Shown: positions 55,901 to 63,860 of the stretch, piece after piece
How positions within the stretch are numbered: the stretch's first letter is position 1
Layout: each line of letters begins with the position of its first letter
Assembly: GCF_004362055.1 (NCBI RefSeq)
Contig: NZ_SNXB01000010.1
Span: 124,001-188,000, forward strand
Direction: 5' to 3'
Length of the DNA: 64,000 nucleotides
DNA from: Flavobacterium sp. 245
GTDB taxonomy: Bacteria; Bacteroidota; Bacteroidia; Flavobacteriales; Flavobacteriaceae
Notes under the pieces: model-generated
What the model was told of the DNA's origin: nothing
Database searches by the model: none
Seen by the model: only the letters and a program-made list of their open reading frames with translations
Program-made: the position numbers and the translations under genes

Positions 55901-56801
55901 AAAATTGAGCCTGACCGCTGAAGAGCTGAATGAGGCGCAGCATGGTGTGCTCTGGAAAGAACTCTTGGGGTCACTGGCCGGTAAAAAGAGGCAGCTGAGA
56001 GCCATGCTGAAAGCGGAAGGTTTTAGCCTTGCACAGCTGGAAATGTTTATGACCCAAGAGCATTATAACAGCTTGCTTTATTTTGAAGAGTTCGAGGCCT
56101 TAAAGAATTTTTACGGCGGTTTGTATGGAAAACCTCATCAGCAGAGTGCGACAGAAGAGAATTTTAAAAAACCGCATTTTCCAGTTGTGGCAGAAGATCA
56201 TTTGGAAATAGCGGACTGCATTATTGAAGAAAAACCACAGGACGGGTATGATGTACTGAGCCATGCCATGTATAAGATCAATACATATAGGGGATCAAGA
56301 GGCGGATGGGGGCAAGGTCGTACCAACCTTGTGGACCAGAATTACCTTAATTACATAGGGGAACAGGGCGAAAAGCTGTTATTTTTGAAATTATCGGCCG
56401 CTTATAACAGTAATGTCACATGGGTTTCGGAGAATGCGCCTTGCCTTGGTTTTGTACCGGACAAGGAAGCTGTAGGTTACGACATGCGGTATATAGATGA
56501 ACACAACCAAACACATTATGTAGAGGTAAAAACCAGTACTGGAGAAGAGCCTGAATTCCATATTTCAATAAATGAGATCAGGGCGGCTCGAAAATATGGG
56601 GCACAATATCATGTGATTTGGATCACTAATCTCTTTGATATTCAAAAAAGGCAGTATATGGATTTAAAAAATATGTTTATAGATTTTAAAGCAGGAGAAG
56701 ATTTTTTCCATAACAGTAAGTTCTACCCGGAACTGACCGGATTTAAGATTGTCTTCAGGACCCAAAAGCCCGCAGTGCTTGAAGTATCATTGCAACAGTA
56801 G
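52872..56801 (+). pseudogene. 5'-truncated DUF3883 (NO VEIN/sacsin-like) protein, N-terminal ATPase lost at IS6
   Basis: The open frame of 1,309 residues begins at a GTG within the IS6 right end, so residues 1-12 are IS-encoded. An internal ATG at 52,947 could start translation. The first native block (FLFYPLEIITGFPYIIHSNF, then NPERTSIRD) resembles the segment that directly follows the sacsin-type GHKL ATPase in large ATPase-DUF3883 proteins, so that N-terminal ATPase is missing. A long, mostly unassigned middle part leads to DUF3883 at about 1160-1290: GEQGEKLLFLKL, VGYDMRY (Asp1204) and YVEVKT (Glu1218, Lys1220), a PD-(D/E)xK-like nuclease set. The CHAT gene follows after 83 bases. By eye its GC content is higher than that of the flanks. 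Confidence 0.75.
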
Positions 56802-56884
56802 AATCATTGACCACAGATCTATTTCATTTCCAGAGGATTTGTCTAGGATTGTTTAGGAAATATTTTTAATAAAGCACTACAGTA

Positions 56885-59074
56885 ATGAGAATAAGAAATA
56901 TAGAGCGTACCAACATTCTTTACATTGTATTAATTGACGAGTATGAGATGGAGCTGCCCTTTGTACCGCCAGCCAATGTAAACTTTAAGTCGCTTGATTT
57001 TTTAAAATTTCTTCCCAAGAACCTTTATCAGTTGTATGATCCAATATTTTATGCCGTTTCGGAGGTTAATTATTTAAACTATAATCCTTACACCGTTGCA
57101 TTTTATAAAAGGTCTGATCGGGAGTTGGTCATAAAACTACTAGAGGAAACCCGGCAGGTAGCTGTAGTCCTGATAGAGGAAAACAGGGCAGAAGACCAGC
57201 AATTAAAGGAGATTGTTAAAGAGTTGGGATCTAAATTTGTTTATTTTTTAAATTTGGACCATGATAAGGATTTTTCTGGTACTTCATGCATTTTTGACTT
57301 GCTTAGCGAACTTACGCAAGATGAAGAGATTTACAAGCATTTCAATATAATACATGAAGAACCGAGGCTGTATTTGTCTACTGTTTATCAGGAGAATGAA
57401 TTAAAATACCATACTAATTTCCTTCCGACCAAAACCAACTTCCTTACGTATAACAATTATTTAGGGAATTTCGGCTCTCCCGATGAAGTGACAGATAAGC
57501 AATTGACCAACATCAGGATCAAAGCAGCGAAAGAGCGGGATTCATTTAATCGGCTAAATTTATTTATCGATCAGAGCAAGGAGTTTGACAAGCTATTTTC
57601 AAAGCTTAAATTATTTGAAAATTTCGAACAGCAGCGCGGGCAGCTCAATCCAATTTTTTTCTGTCTTCCTTTTCATAATCCTGATGTTGCAGACTTTTAC
57701 ACAGATAAAAGCAGTCCGATATTTGGAAAGATTATGGAGGCTCTTCAGGTTGAACAGTCATCTAATTATGTTATAACAGTTAATGATATTGAGGAAAACC
57801 AAGTGTTTTACGGTACTGGAGGTAAATTGCTTCAAGAACGCCTAATATTTTTGGACAGTACGTGTTTTCTTTTGGCCAGCTTCAATTTAATGCCCTATAT
57901 CCGCCTGCCTATAAAAGGAAAATCTTTGTACAGCGACTTATCTTTTATAAGTCCTAAACACTTTGATAAGTTTACAATTTTAAAGGAAAAGCTTAAAATA
58001 AGTGATACTTTGGGCAAAATAGGGGACAGCATTTCAGAATCTGTGTTAAGCGATGAATTTAGAACTTATTTAGCCGGCAGGAACTCGCAGATTATCTCTG
58101 TGACCGATCTGCCGTTTGAATGGCTTAGGATCGATAATATTCCTTTATCTTTTACCCATGACATTACCCGGATTCCCGAAACCAGTTTTAATAACCAGAT
58201 TATATCCTTTGCGGTTAATTCGATGATGGACTTTAAGATTTCTGAAAACATCATTTCTAAGACATTGGTGGTGCTTGGAACGGATGACGATGAATTTATA
58301 AAGTGGCATTCCATACTGTACGAGATGTCAGAAAAACATAATTTCATTGTTGTTACGTGCGCATCCAATGATGAGTTTTTGGAGGTGCTTAGAAAGCACA
58401 ATCCTGATTTTTTGATTATAGATACACATGGGGGCGTAAATAAGGAAACCAAAGAGACCTTTCTCCACATGGGCAGTGATGATCTTACCTATGAGTTTAT
58501 TACTGCCAATAATATAGTGGTGCCGCTTGTGTTTTTGTCTGCCTGTGGGACAGCACCGATATACGGTACCTTTAATTCTATTGCAAATGCCTTTCTGCAG
58601 TGTGGCTCAAGATCGGTTACTTCCACCTATCTGCCGGTTGAAGCTGACAATGCCACAATGGCCTACTTAGCTATACTGAACAATTTAGATAAAGTGGCCA
58701 GGGAAGGAAGGTTTAAAAACTGGCTTGAATATATCTGTTACAGTAACCGTTCGACTTTTCTGCATAGGATATATGGTCCTATTTTGTTGGATGAACAAAT
58801 TGATAAAGAGACTAAAAAAGAGTATTTTAAGCTGGCACAGGATATCTTGGTCTTTTCTAGAAGAAAACATGTTTTCAAAGCTGCGGAAAGATTATTGAAA
58901 TCACTGCCTACAAGAAAGGCCAACATTTTAAAACCTAAAGCCTATGAATTTTTGTATTACACCAATATAGGACGAGGTGACCTAGTGCTTTTTAAAAAGC
59001 ATGTTGAGGATTTTGAAAAATCAAATAATGTCTCAGGCGAAAGGGCTCTTTCCAGTAAATTTTCAGCAGGTTGA
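56885..59074 (+). CDS. CHAT-domain caspase-like protease
   Basis: The C-terminal half of this 729-residue protein is a CHAT (caspase HetF associated with TPR) peptidase: His515 in FLIIDTHGG and Cys554 in VFLSACGTAP form the His/Cys dyad 39 residues apart, followed by SIANAFLQCGSRSVTSTYLP, the substrate-pocket region of the family. The N-terminal 400 residues contain alternating strand-helix segments without a known domain, probably a sensor or partner-binding part. No signal peptide is present, so it acts in the cytoplasm. It lies between the DUF3883 gene and two small genes on the same strand, which is typical of CHAT proteases activated by a neighbouring sensor in anti-phage systems. Confidence 0.88.
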   Translation: MRIRNIERTNILYIVLIDEYEMELPFVPPANVNFKSLDFLKFLPKNLYQLYDPIFYAVSEVNYLNYNPYTVAFYKRSDRELVIKLLEETRQVAVVLIEENRAEDQQLKEIVKELGSKFVYFLNLDHDKDFSGTSCIFDLLSELTQDEEIYKHFNIIHEEPRLYLSTVYQENELKYHTNFLPTKTNFLTYNNYLGNFGSPDEVTDKQLTNIRIKAAKERDSFNRLNLFIDQSKEFDKLFSKLKLFENFEQQRGQLNPIFFCLPFHNPDVADFYTDKSSPIFGKIMEALQVEQSSNYVITVNDIEENQVFYGTGGKLLQERLIFLDSTCFLLASFNLMPYIRLPIKGKSLYSDLSFISPKHFDKFTILKEKLKISDTLGKIGDSISESVLSDEFRTYLAGRNSQIISVTDLPFEWLRIDNIPLSFTHDITRIPETSFNNQIISFAVNSMMDFKISENIISKTLVVLGTDDDEFIKWHSILYEMSEKHNFIVVTCASNDEFLEVLRKHNPDFLIIDTHGGVNKETKETFLHMGSDDLTYEFITANNIVVPLVFLSACGTAPIYGTFNSIANAFLQCGSRSVTSTYLPVEADNATMAYLAILNNLDKVAREGRFKNWLEYICYSNRSTFLHRIYGPILLDEQIDKETKKEYFKLAQDILVFSRRKHVFKAAERLLKSLPTRKANILKPKAYEFLYYTNIGRGDLVLFKKHVEDFEKSNNVSGERALSSKFSAG

Positions 59075-59119
59075 AATTAATAATATAGCAAGAATGTATT
59101 ATCTTAGTAAAAAAGAATT

Positions 59120-59974
59120 ATGATGAGCGTCAGAGAAAAAATAAAATCCGAAACGATTAATTCTAAAGGTTTTGCGGCGATTGGAGAATTAATGGAAAAC
59201 TATGTTTATTTACAGCCTGCAGGTGTACATATCTCAAAAATATGGGTAGTAGAACGCAATGAGGAAAAGGTTAAGACCGTTAAGCGTCCGGCAAGTATTC
59301 AGGTAAAATTCAAGAGTGGTTACAGCGTGCCTATTAAAGGTGAATTAGCCAAAGATACGAAAAATCGTCTGCTGGGGAGGGTTTCCCGATCTTTGAAGCT
59401 GGGACCTTCTGTCAAAGTATATCCCAAAAGGAGTTTAATTGAATATTCCAAATCAATATACAATGAAAATGTCGGCATAAAGGGCGTAGTTAATGCAGAG
59501 TTTGAAGAAATATTCCTGCAAGGCAGCTACCATCTCAATACCAGAATTCCTTATATCAGTAATAAAAAACTTAACATATTACTGGAATCTGATTTAGTTT
59601 ATAAATTTTTGGATTTTAAATCACCCTACAGCGATACAAAATTTTCGATTCTTTTCCAGCCGAGCCGCTATTTAGAGGAGGAAAAAGACTTATGGAAACT
59701 GGTCGTTATCTTAGGTGAAATTTTTTTTACCGAACAGTTGGCAGTCAATCACAATTTAGTAAATGAAAGGTTTGTAGTTGATTCATTTACCCGCTCGGGT
59801 CAGGTCTTTTATTTCAGTCCGAAAAACAGGAAAGTTTTTGCAACGTCAAATGAAAGGATTAAATACCGAAATGATGATCTGGAGAAGATCTCACTGATTT
59901 CAGTGCTGGAATTAGATAATGCCGATATTAATATGGTCGAAGAGGTTTTGGAAAAAGGGGATAGAAAATATTAG
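59120..59974 (+). CDS. Unknown protein in the CHAT operon
   Basis: This 284-residue soluble protein follows the CHAT gene after 45 bases, and its stop lies three bases before the next gene. The N-terminal third is basic and beta-rich (SIQVKFKSGYSVPIKGELAK, GPSVKVYPKRSL). The rest has segments of mixed helix and strand (FEEIFLQGSYHLNTRIPYIS, LWKLVVILGEIFFTEQLAVN). I do not recognise a family, a catalytic motif or a membrane segment. Position makes it a candidate substrate, regulator or effector of the CHAT protease. Two adjacent ATGs open the frame; the second, at 59,123, is equally good. Confidence 0.7.
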   Translation: MMSVREKIKSETINSKGFAAIGELMENYVYLQPAGVHISKIWVVERNEEKVKTVKRPASIQVKFKSGYSVPIKGELAKDTKNRLLGRVSRSLKLGPSVKVYPKRSLIEYSKSIYNENVGIKGVVNAEFEEIFLQGSYHLNTRIPYISNKKLNILLESDLVYKFLDFKSPYSDTKFSILFQPSRYLEEEKDLWKLVVILGEIFFTEQLAVNHNLVNERFVVDSFTRSGQVFYFSPKNRKVFATSNERIKYRNDDLEKISLISVLELDNADINMVEEVLEKGDRKY

Positions 59975-59977
59975 TCT

Positions 59978-60448
59978 ATGAGTGAACCAACTAGAAGTTT
60001 ATTAGATAGACTTGGCCCTGCTGTATTACCCTTTGAAAGATACAATAAAAATAACCCCAATATTCCAAAAACAGTTGCAGTTGGAGAAGATATACTCTTT
60101 AAAGCAGAACTGATTCCTGTACACAGTCCAGGACTTACTTCAGTTTTTACTGCCACTTTAGATAATTTAAGTAAAGAGACTCGTTATTTGTGGATTATAG
60201 ATACTGAAGGAACGTTGTATATAATCATTGAAAGTACGCCTAACCCAATTGCGGAAAGAAAATGTGTTTGTCATAGTAATATGACTGGCGGGGGAGCTGC
60301 TCTACAGGGAGGTGAACTTTGGTTTTTAAATCCTGATTCTATTGTACTAAATTTCCGTTCGGGAAGATACGGTGCCGAAACGATTGAACATGAAGATGCG
60401 GTAATCGAATATTGGGAATTACGTGGTTTTAAGGTTGAACTGGAATAA
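59978..60448 (+). CDS. Small protein with HS-GG-GGE-SGRY motif
   Basis: This 156-residue protein has a conserved-looking C-terminal block: LWIIDTEGTLYI, then CHSNMTGGGAALQGGELWF, then NFRSGRYGAETIEHEDAV and WELRGFKVEL. This is strongly reminiscent of a motif I know from plant IQM proteins (a strand, HSS-x2-AGG, AG-x-L-V, then SGHY-x-P) and from scattered bacterial proteins near toxins. No membrane or signal segment is present. It is the last gene of the CHAT operon, three bases after the unknown gene, and converges with the DUF4238 gene. The function is unknown; a substrate or regulator of the CHAT protease is an inference. Confidence 0.72.
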   Translation: MSEPTRSLLDRLGPAVLPFERYNKNNPNIPKTVAVGEDILFKAELIPVHSPGLTSVFTATLDNLSKETRYLWIIDTEGTLYIIIESTPNPIAERKCVCHSNMTGGGAALQGGELWFLNPDSIVLNFRSGRYGAETIEHEDAVIEYWELRGFKVELE

Positions 60449-60465
60449 GGTTTTTAATTTTATGC

Positions 60466-61587
60466 TTATTTAAAATTTTTCTCAATCGGTGTAACGGTAT
60501 AGATATTATAAGTGTATGCCTTGTATTTTACATTTTTTCTATACTGATCTGAAATGGTATGTAGTTTAACTGTACAAGATTTTGAGATAAAATTTAATTT
60601 CTGAAGCGACAGTTTAATATTCAAGTCTGACACTCCCATTTCAATCATTTGCGCTGTAAGGTTATCGATACCTTTCGGAACTTTGATTTCATGCACATTG
60701 ATAAAGTCATCATTGGCTTTTTTATACTTTTTCGATTTTTCTTGAAGAGTTCTGATATAATGCTCAGAAGCTTTGTGATTGAAATTAACAGTAGACTCGG
60801 AATTGAGAAATTGCAAGAGATTAAGCTGATCAATACTCTTTTTATCATCTATCAATACTATATGCTCTTTTTTATTTCCGAGTTTATAGATATCGGAATC
60901 ATATACAGCTAACATATACGAATCATTTAGCGGCAAGAACAGCTGCAGTCCTTTTAATCCAAAATCTCTCTGGCTGCCAAATTTCCAGTTTCTTTTTTCT
61001 AAAAACTGATTATACATGACAAGCGGATTATCCGAAATAATAAAAGGATTTGAGGTTTTATTTTTAATGAGCTTATATTTTAGGTTTAAAAGATCAGGTA
61101 CCAGCAGTTCTGCAGATTTTAGCGAATTCAGTTTTCCCCTGTCTGATTGTTGTCCCTGTAATCCAGGAATCATATCGGTAGAGATATTACCTTCGCTGAT
61201 TTTAGACTTAGTATTTGGAAGTCTTTGCTCAAATTTTTTTAGAATTTTGAAATGAATAGGGTTTCGTAGATCCAAAATAATCAGGAAATGCAGCATTTTA
61301 GAATGATTAAGACTTTGTGGAATAGGCAGTTTTTCTCCTTCCCACATTTCTCTAAAGATTGGGGCAGAATCTGATTCGAGCTTTGCAAGCCACTCTTCAA
61401 GCTCGCCATCGCTCCCATAAAAATGTTTTCTGCCTAGATGCGAGGATATTTTTACATGACTTTTAAAAACATTCCTATTAGTCTCGAACATGCCGATGGT
61501 TTTTCCATTATTTTCAAAGGAGAAGAAACGCTGGAAAAATTGTGGTACGAAGTGCTGTATTTTCGGAATTTGTTTTTTTTGTGCCAT
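60466..61587 (-). CDS. DUF4238 protein
   Basis: This 373-residue protein begins with the DUF4238 signature IQHFVPQFFQRFFSF (about residues 10-24). The central PFIISDNPLVMYNQF (about 188-202) matches the D-N/P segment of the family, and LQLFLPLNDSYMLAVYDSD follows. DUF4238 proteins are widespread in defence islands and mobile elements; their activity is not established. It is convergent with the SGRY gene (17 bases between stops) and divergent from the recombinase, so it has its own promoter. Whether it belongs to the CHAT system or is a separate cargo gene is not clear. Confidence 0.82.
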   Translation of the reverse strand: MAQKKQIPKIQHFVPQFFQRFFSFENNGKTIGMFETNRNVFKSHVKISSHLGRKHFYGSDGELEEWLAKLESDSAPIFREMWEGEKLPIPQSLNHSKMLHFLIILDLRNPIHFKILKKFEQRLPNTKSKISEGNISTDMIPGLQGQQSDRGKLNSLKSAELLVPDLLNLKYKLIKNKTSNPFIISDNPLVMYNQFLEKRNWKFGSQRDFGLKGLQLFLPLNDSYMLAVYDSDIYKLGNKKEHIVLIDDKKSIDQLNLLQFLNSESTVNFNHKASEHYIRTLQEKSKKYKKANDDFINVHEIKVPKGIDNLTAQMIEMGVSDLNIKLSLQKLNFISKSCTVKLHTISDQYRKNVKYKAYTYNIYTVTPIEKNFK

Positions 61588-61661
61588 TTTGCATTCTCTT
61601 TATAAAACAGAATAACTATTGTCATGTTTTGCTTAAATTTAGTAATTAAAAGCCGTGAATA

Positions 61662-61750
61662 CAATATCATTAAAAAAATGCTATTGATTTTTAATGGGTT
61701 GTATATATTTTTATTATGTATAGCGTTTTACTAGAAGAACATGAGTACTT
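61662..61750 (+). repeat. Right copy of the ~90-base direct repeat, upstream of the recombinase
   Basis: This copy aligns with 52,040-52,132 in the same orientation. TTG at 61,684 is followed after 17 bases by TATATTTT, a promoter-like pair. It lies 62 bases before the recombinase start, so it may carry that gene's promoter. The two copies bracket the IS6 element, the CHAT operon and the DUF4238 gene. Confidence 0.6.
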
Positions 61751-61812
61751 TTTTATTAATAAGTTCATGTATTAAAAATATTCAGTAGTGAATCTAACCA
61801 ATACATTATTAT

Positions 61813-63303
61813 ATGAAGTCAGCCTATTTATACGTTCGTGTAAGTACGGACGAACAAAAAAGAAAAGGTTACTCCTTGCCAGAACAGGAGGACAGACTAT
61901 TGAAGTATTGTAAATATTACGATATCGAAGTTAAGGGAATTTATCGCGAAGATTTCTCTGCAAAGAATTTCAATAGGCCAGAATGGAACCGATTATTTTC
62001 AGAAATCAAAAAGAAATCATCAGGAGAAGACAAAAATATACTATTTATTAAATGGGATCGATTCAGTCGTAATATTGAATATGCGTACGAAATGATTGGT
62101 AAGCTTCGGAGATATAAAACAACAGCGAAGGCTATTGATCAGCCAATCGATTTCTCTGTACCGGAAAGTACAGTTATGCTAGCTGTATATTTAGCTGTAC
62201 CGGAAGCAGAAAATACCCGGAGAGCTCAAAACACTTCAAACGGCATTCGTCGAGCGAAGTTGATGGGTAGATATCCTAGTAAGGCACCATTAGGATTTAT
62301 CAATTTGACATCAATGGATGGTAAAAAAGGTATCGCTCCTAAAGAGCCTGAAGCCGAAATTATAAAATGGGCTTTTTATCAAGTTGCAAAAAATGATCAT
62401 AAAATAACTGAAATCATCAAAATAGCTAATGATAAAGGTTTAATATGTTCAAGGTCACACTTTTTCAGGATTTTGCACAACCCAGTTTATTGTGGGCTTA
62501 TACCAGTCAAACTTGACTCTAGTGAAGAGCAGATGGTAAAAGGATTACACGAACCTTTAATCGCAGAGTCTTTATTTAATCAGGTTCAGTCTGTTATTAA
62601 TACAAAGAGAAGAACTACTGCTAAAAGAAATGATTTACAATCATTATTTTTTCTTAGAGGTTTTTTAACATGTCCTGTTTGTGATCGAAAACTTAGCGGT
62701 AGTGTTTCAAAAGGAAGATCAAAAAAATATCCATATTATCATTGTCATTATGGTTGTAAAACAAGGATAGATGCGGTCTTTCTTAATGATTGTTATCAAA
62801 ATAAACTTCAACAATTAATACTCTCAAATAATACAATTGAATTATTTAAGAACATTTTAGAAGACCAGAATATAAAGACACAGAAAGCAAGTTATTTATA
62901 CGCTCAAAAAGTATTAGAGAGGAAAATAAAAGAGGAGGGAGTGACCCTTTCTCGAGGCAGAAAATTATTTATAGCCGGAATATTAAAAATTGATGACTAC
63001 AATGAATTAAAAAAAGAGAATCAAGTCAGTACCAAAAATCTTAAAAAGGAAGCATGTGATATTGTTGTTAAATTAAAAGCTATTGATAAAAAAAATCAAG
63101 TAGAAGAGAAAGCGTTAGTCGAAATCTTTCAAAGATTTTCTGAGTTTGATGTCTCAGACAAAAGGCATCTTGTAAATCTTATTCCACCGACTGATATTGA
63201 TTTTAAAACAGGTGCACTTTCTTTAAATGTAAATCAAGCTTTTTTAAAAATACTATCAAAAAAAAGTAACCGAAAAACCAATAAAAAAAATGAACTTCAT
63301 TGA
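61813..63303 (+). CDS. Large serine recombinase
   Basis: This 496-residue recombinase has a resolvase N-terminal domain with the nucleophile Ser11 in LYVRVSTDEQ, GYSLPEQEDRL and KWDRFSRN. The recombinase domain follows (KAPLGFINL to HNPVYCGLIPVKL, about 155-240), then a zinc ribbon (CPVCDRKLSG with YYHCHYGC, about 285-320) and a coiled-coil-rich C-terminal part. It integrates and excises mobile DNA between attB and attP sites. Gene order (recombinase, small protein, HTH protein) suggests the edge of an integrated element. Confidence 0.92.
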   Translation: MKSAYLYVRVSTDEQKRKGYSLPEQEDRLLKYCKYYDIEVKGIYREDFSAKNFNRPEWNRLFSEIKKKSSGEDKNILFIKWDRFSRNIEYAYEMIGKLRRYKTTAKAIDQPIDFSVPESTVMLAVYLAVPEAENTRRAQNTSNGIRRAKLMGRYPSKAPLGFINLTSMDGKKGIAPKEPEAEIIKWAFYQVAKNDHKITEIIKIANDKGLICSRSHFFRILHNPVYCGLIPVKLDSSEEQMVKGLHEPLIAESLFNQVQSVINTKRRTTAKRNDLQSLFFLRGFLTCPVCDRKLSGSVSKGRSKKYPYYHCHYGCKTRIDAVFLNDCYQNKLQQLILSNNTIELFKNILEDQNIKTQKASYLYAQKVLERKIKEEGVTLSRGRKLFIAGILKIDDYNELKKENQVSTKNLKKEACDIVVKLKAIDKKNQVEEKALVEIFQRFSEFDVSDKRHLVNLIPPTDIDFKTGALSLNVNQAFLKILSKKSNRKTNKKNELH

Positions 63304-63454
63304 GAAGAATGTTTCAGTAGAAAAAGCCGTTATTATTCTTTCCAAAAACGGTATTCAGGTAGATGAGAAGGAGGCCAAAATTATTTTGGAATTACTATAT
63401 TTAGTATCAAAAAATTACGATAAAACAAAAGAGAAAAAAATCCTATATCCTTAA
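63290..63454 (+). CDS. Small protein overlapping the recombinase 3' end
   Basis: This 54-residue frame starts at ATG 63,290, inside the last codons of the recombinase, and stops at TAA 63,452-63,454. It reads NFIEKNVSVEKAVIILSKNG and then helical EKEAKIILELLYLVSKNY. I recall similar short proteins after site-specific recombinases in Bacteroidetes, always of unknown role. The overlap supports coupled translation. The tail is lysine-rich, so nucleic-acid binding is possible. Confidence 0.7.
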   Translation: MNFIEKNVSVEKAVIILSKNGIQVDEKEAKIILELLYLVSKNYDKTKEKKILYP

Positions 63455-63860
63455 CGGGACTTCGAACCATCGTTCAGCTTCGATTAAATCTGTAATAAAG
63501 CCACTTTTAGACTGTTTATTTCAAACAGACTAAAGATTCCTTGTAAAAAATTCGAACCATAAAATATCAGGTCGTAAAGGCTTGAAAAATCTACAAATTT
63601 GTGTATAAAAAAAGAGACAACTATTATATAGTTGTCTCCTTAAGTGACGCTACGATACAAATTCCAAACCACCTATTTTTGGAGGACTTAAAACGAATTT
63701 TAAGTGTGAATACACCGAATTATAATGTATTTGAATACAGTACTTTAAGTGTAGCTGCTTAATTTATTACTTTCATTTATAAAACAAATGATATTCACAA
63801 AAATTAAGAAATTAATATGATGTAAAAAGAAATTTTTCATCTATAAAATAAATGCACGCT
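63455..63860. other. Noncoding interval after the recombinase unit
   Basis: This interval has no convincing gene. Apart from the hairpin at 63,614-63,638 it shows TTCGAACCAT twice (near 63,472 and 63,551), a ten-base direct repeat. An attachment site for the recombinase could lie here, but I cannot identify a core. Confidence 0.4.
63607..63638 (-). terminator. 11-bp hairpin after the recombinase unit
   Basis: GAGACAACTAT (63,614-63,624) pairs perfectly with ATAGTTGTCTC (63,628-63,638) around TAT. The A-run is on its left, so it terminates best on the minus strand, although no minus-strand gene is seen nearby; it could also be a regulatory hairpin for the HTH gene. Confidence 0.5.

Noticed and set aside
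56885..59074. Bacterial gasdermin system
   Set aside because: The CHAT protease would fit, but neither small neighbour shows a gasdermin-like or membrane-active pattern and there is no palmitoylation-type N-terminal Cys.
52872..60448. CRISPR or type III-E craspase locus
   Set aside because: No repeat-spacer array and no Cas gene are visible anywhere in the window.
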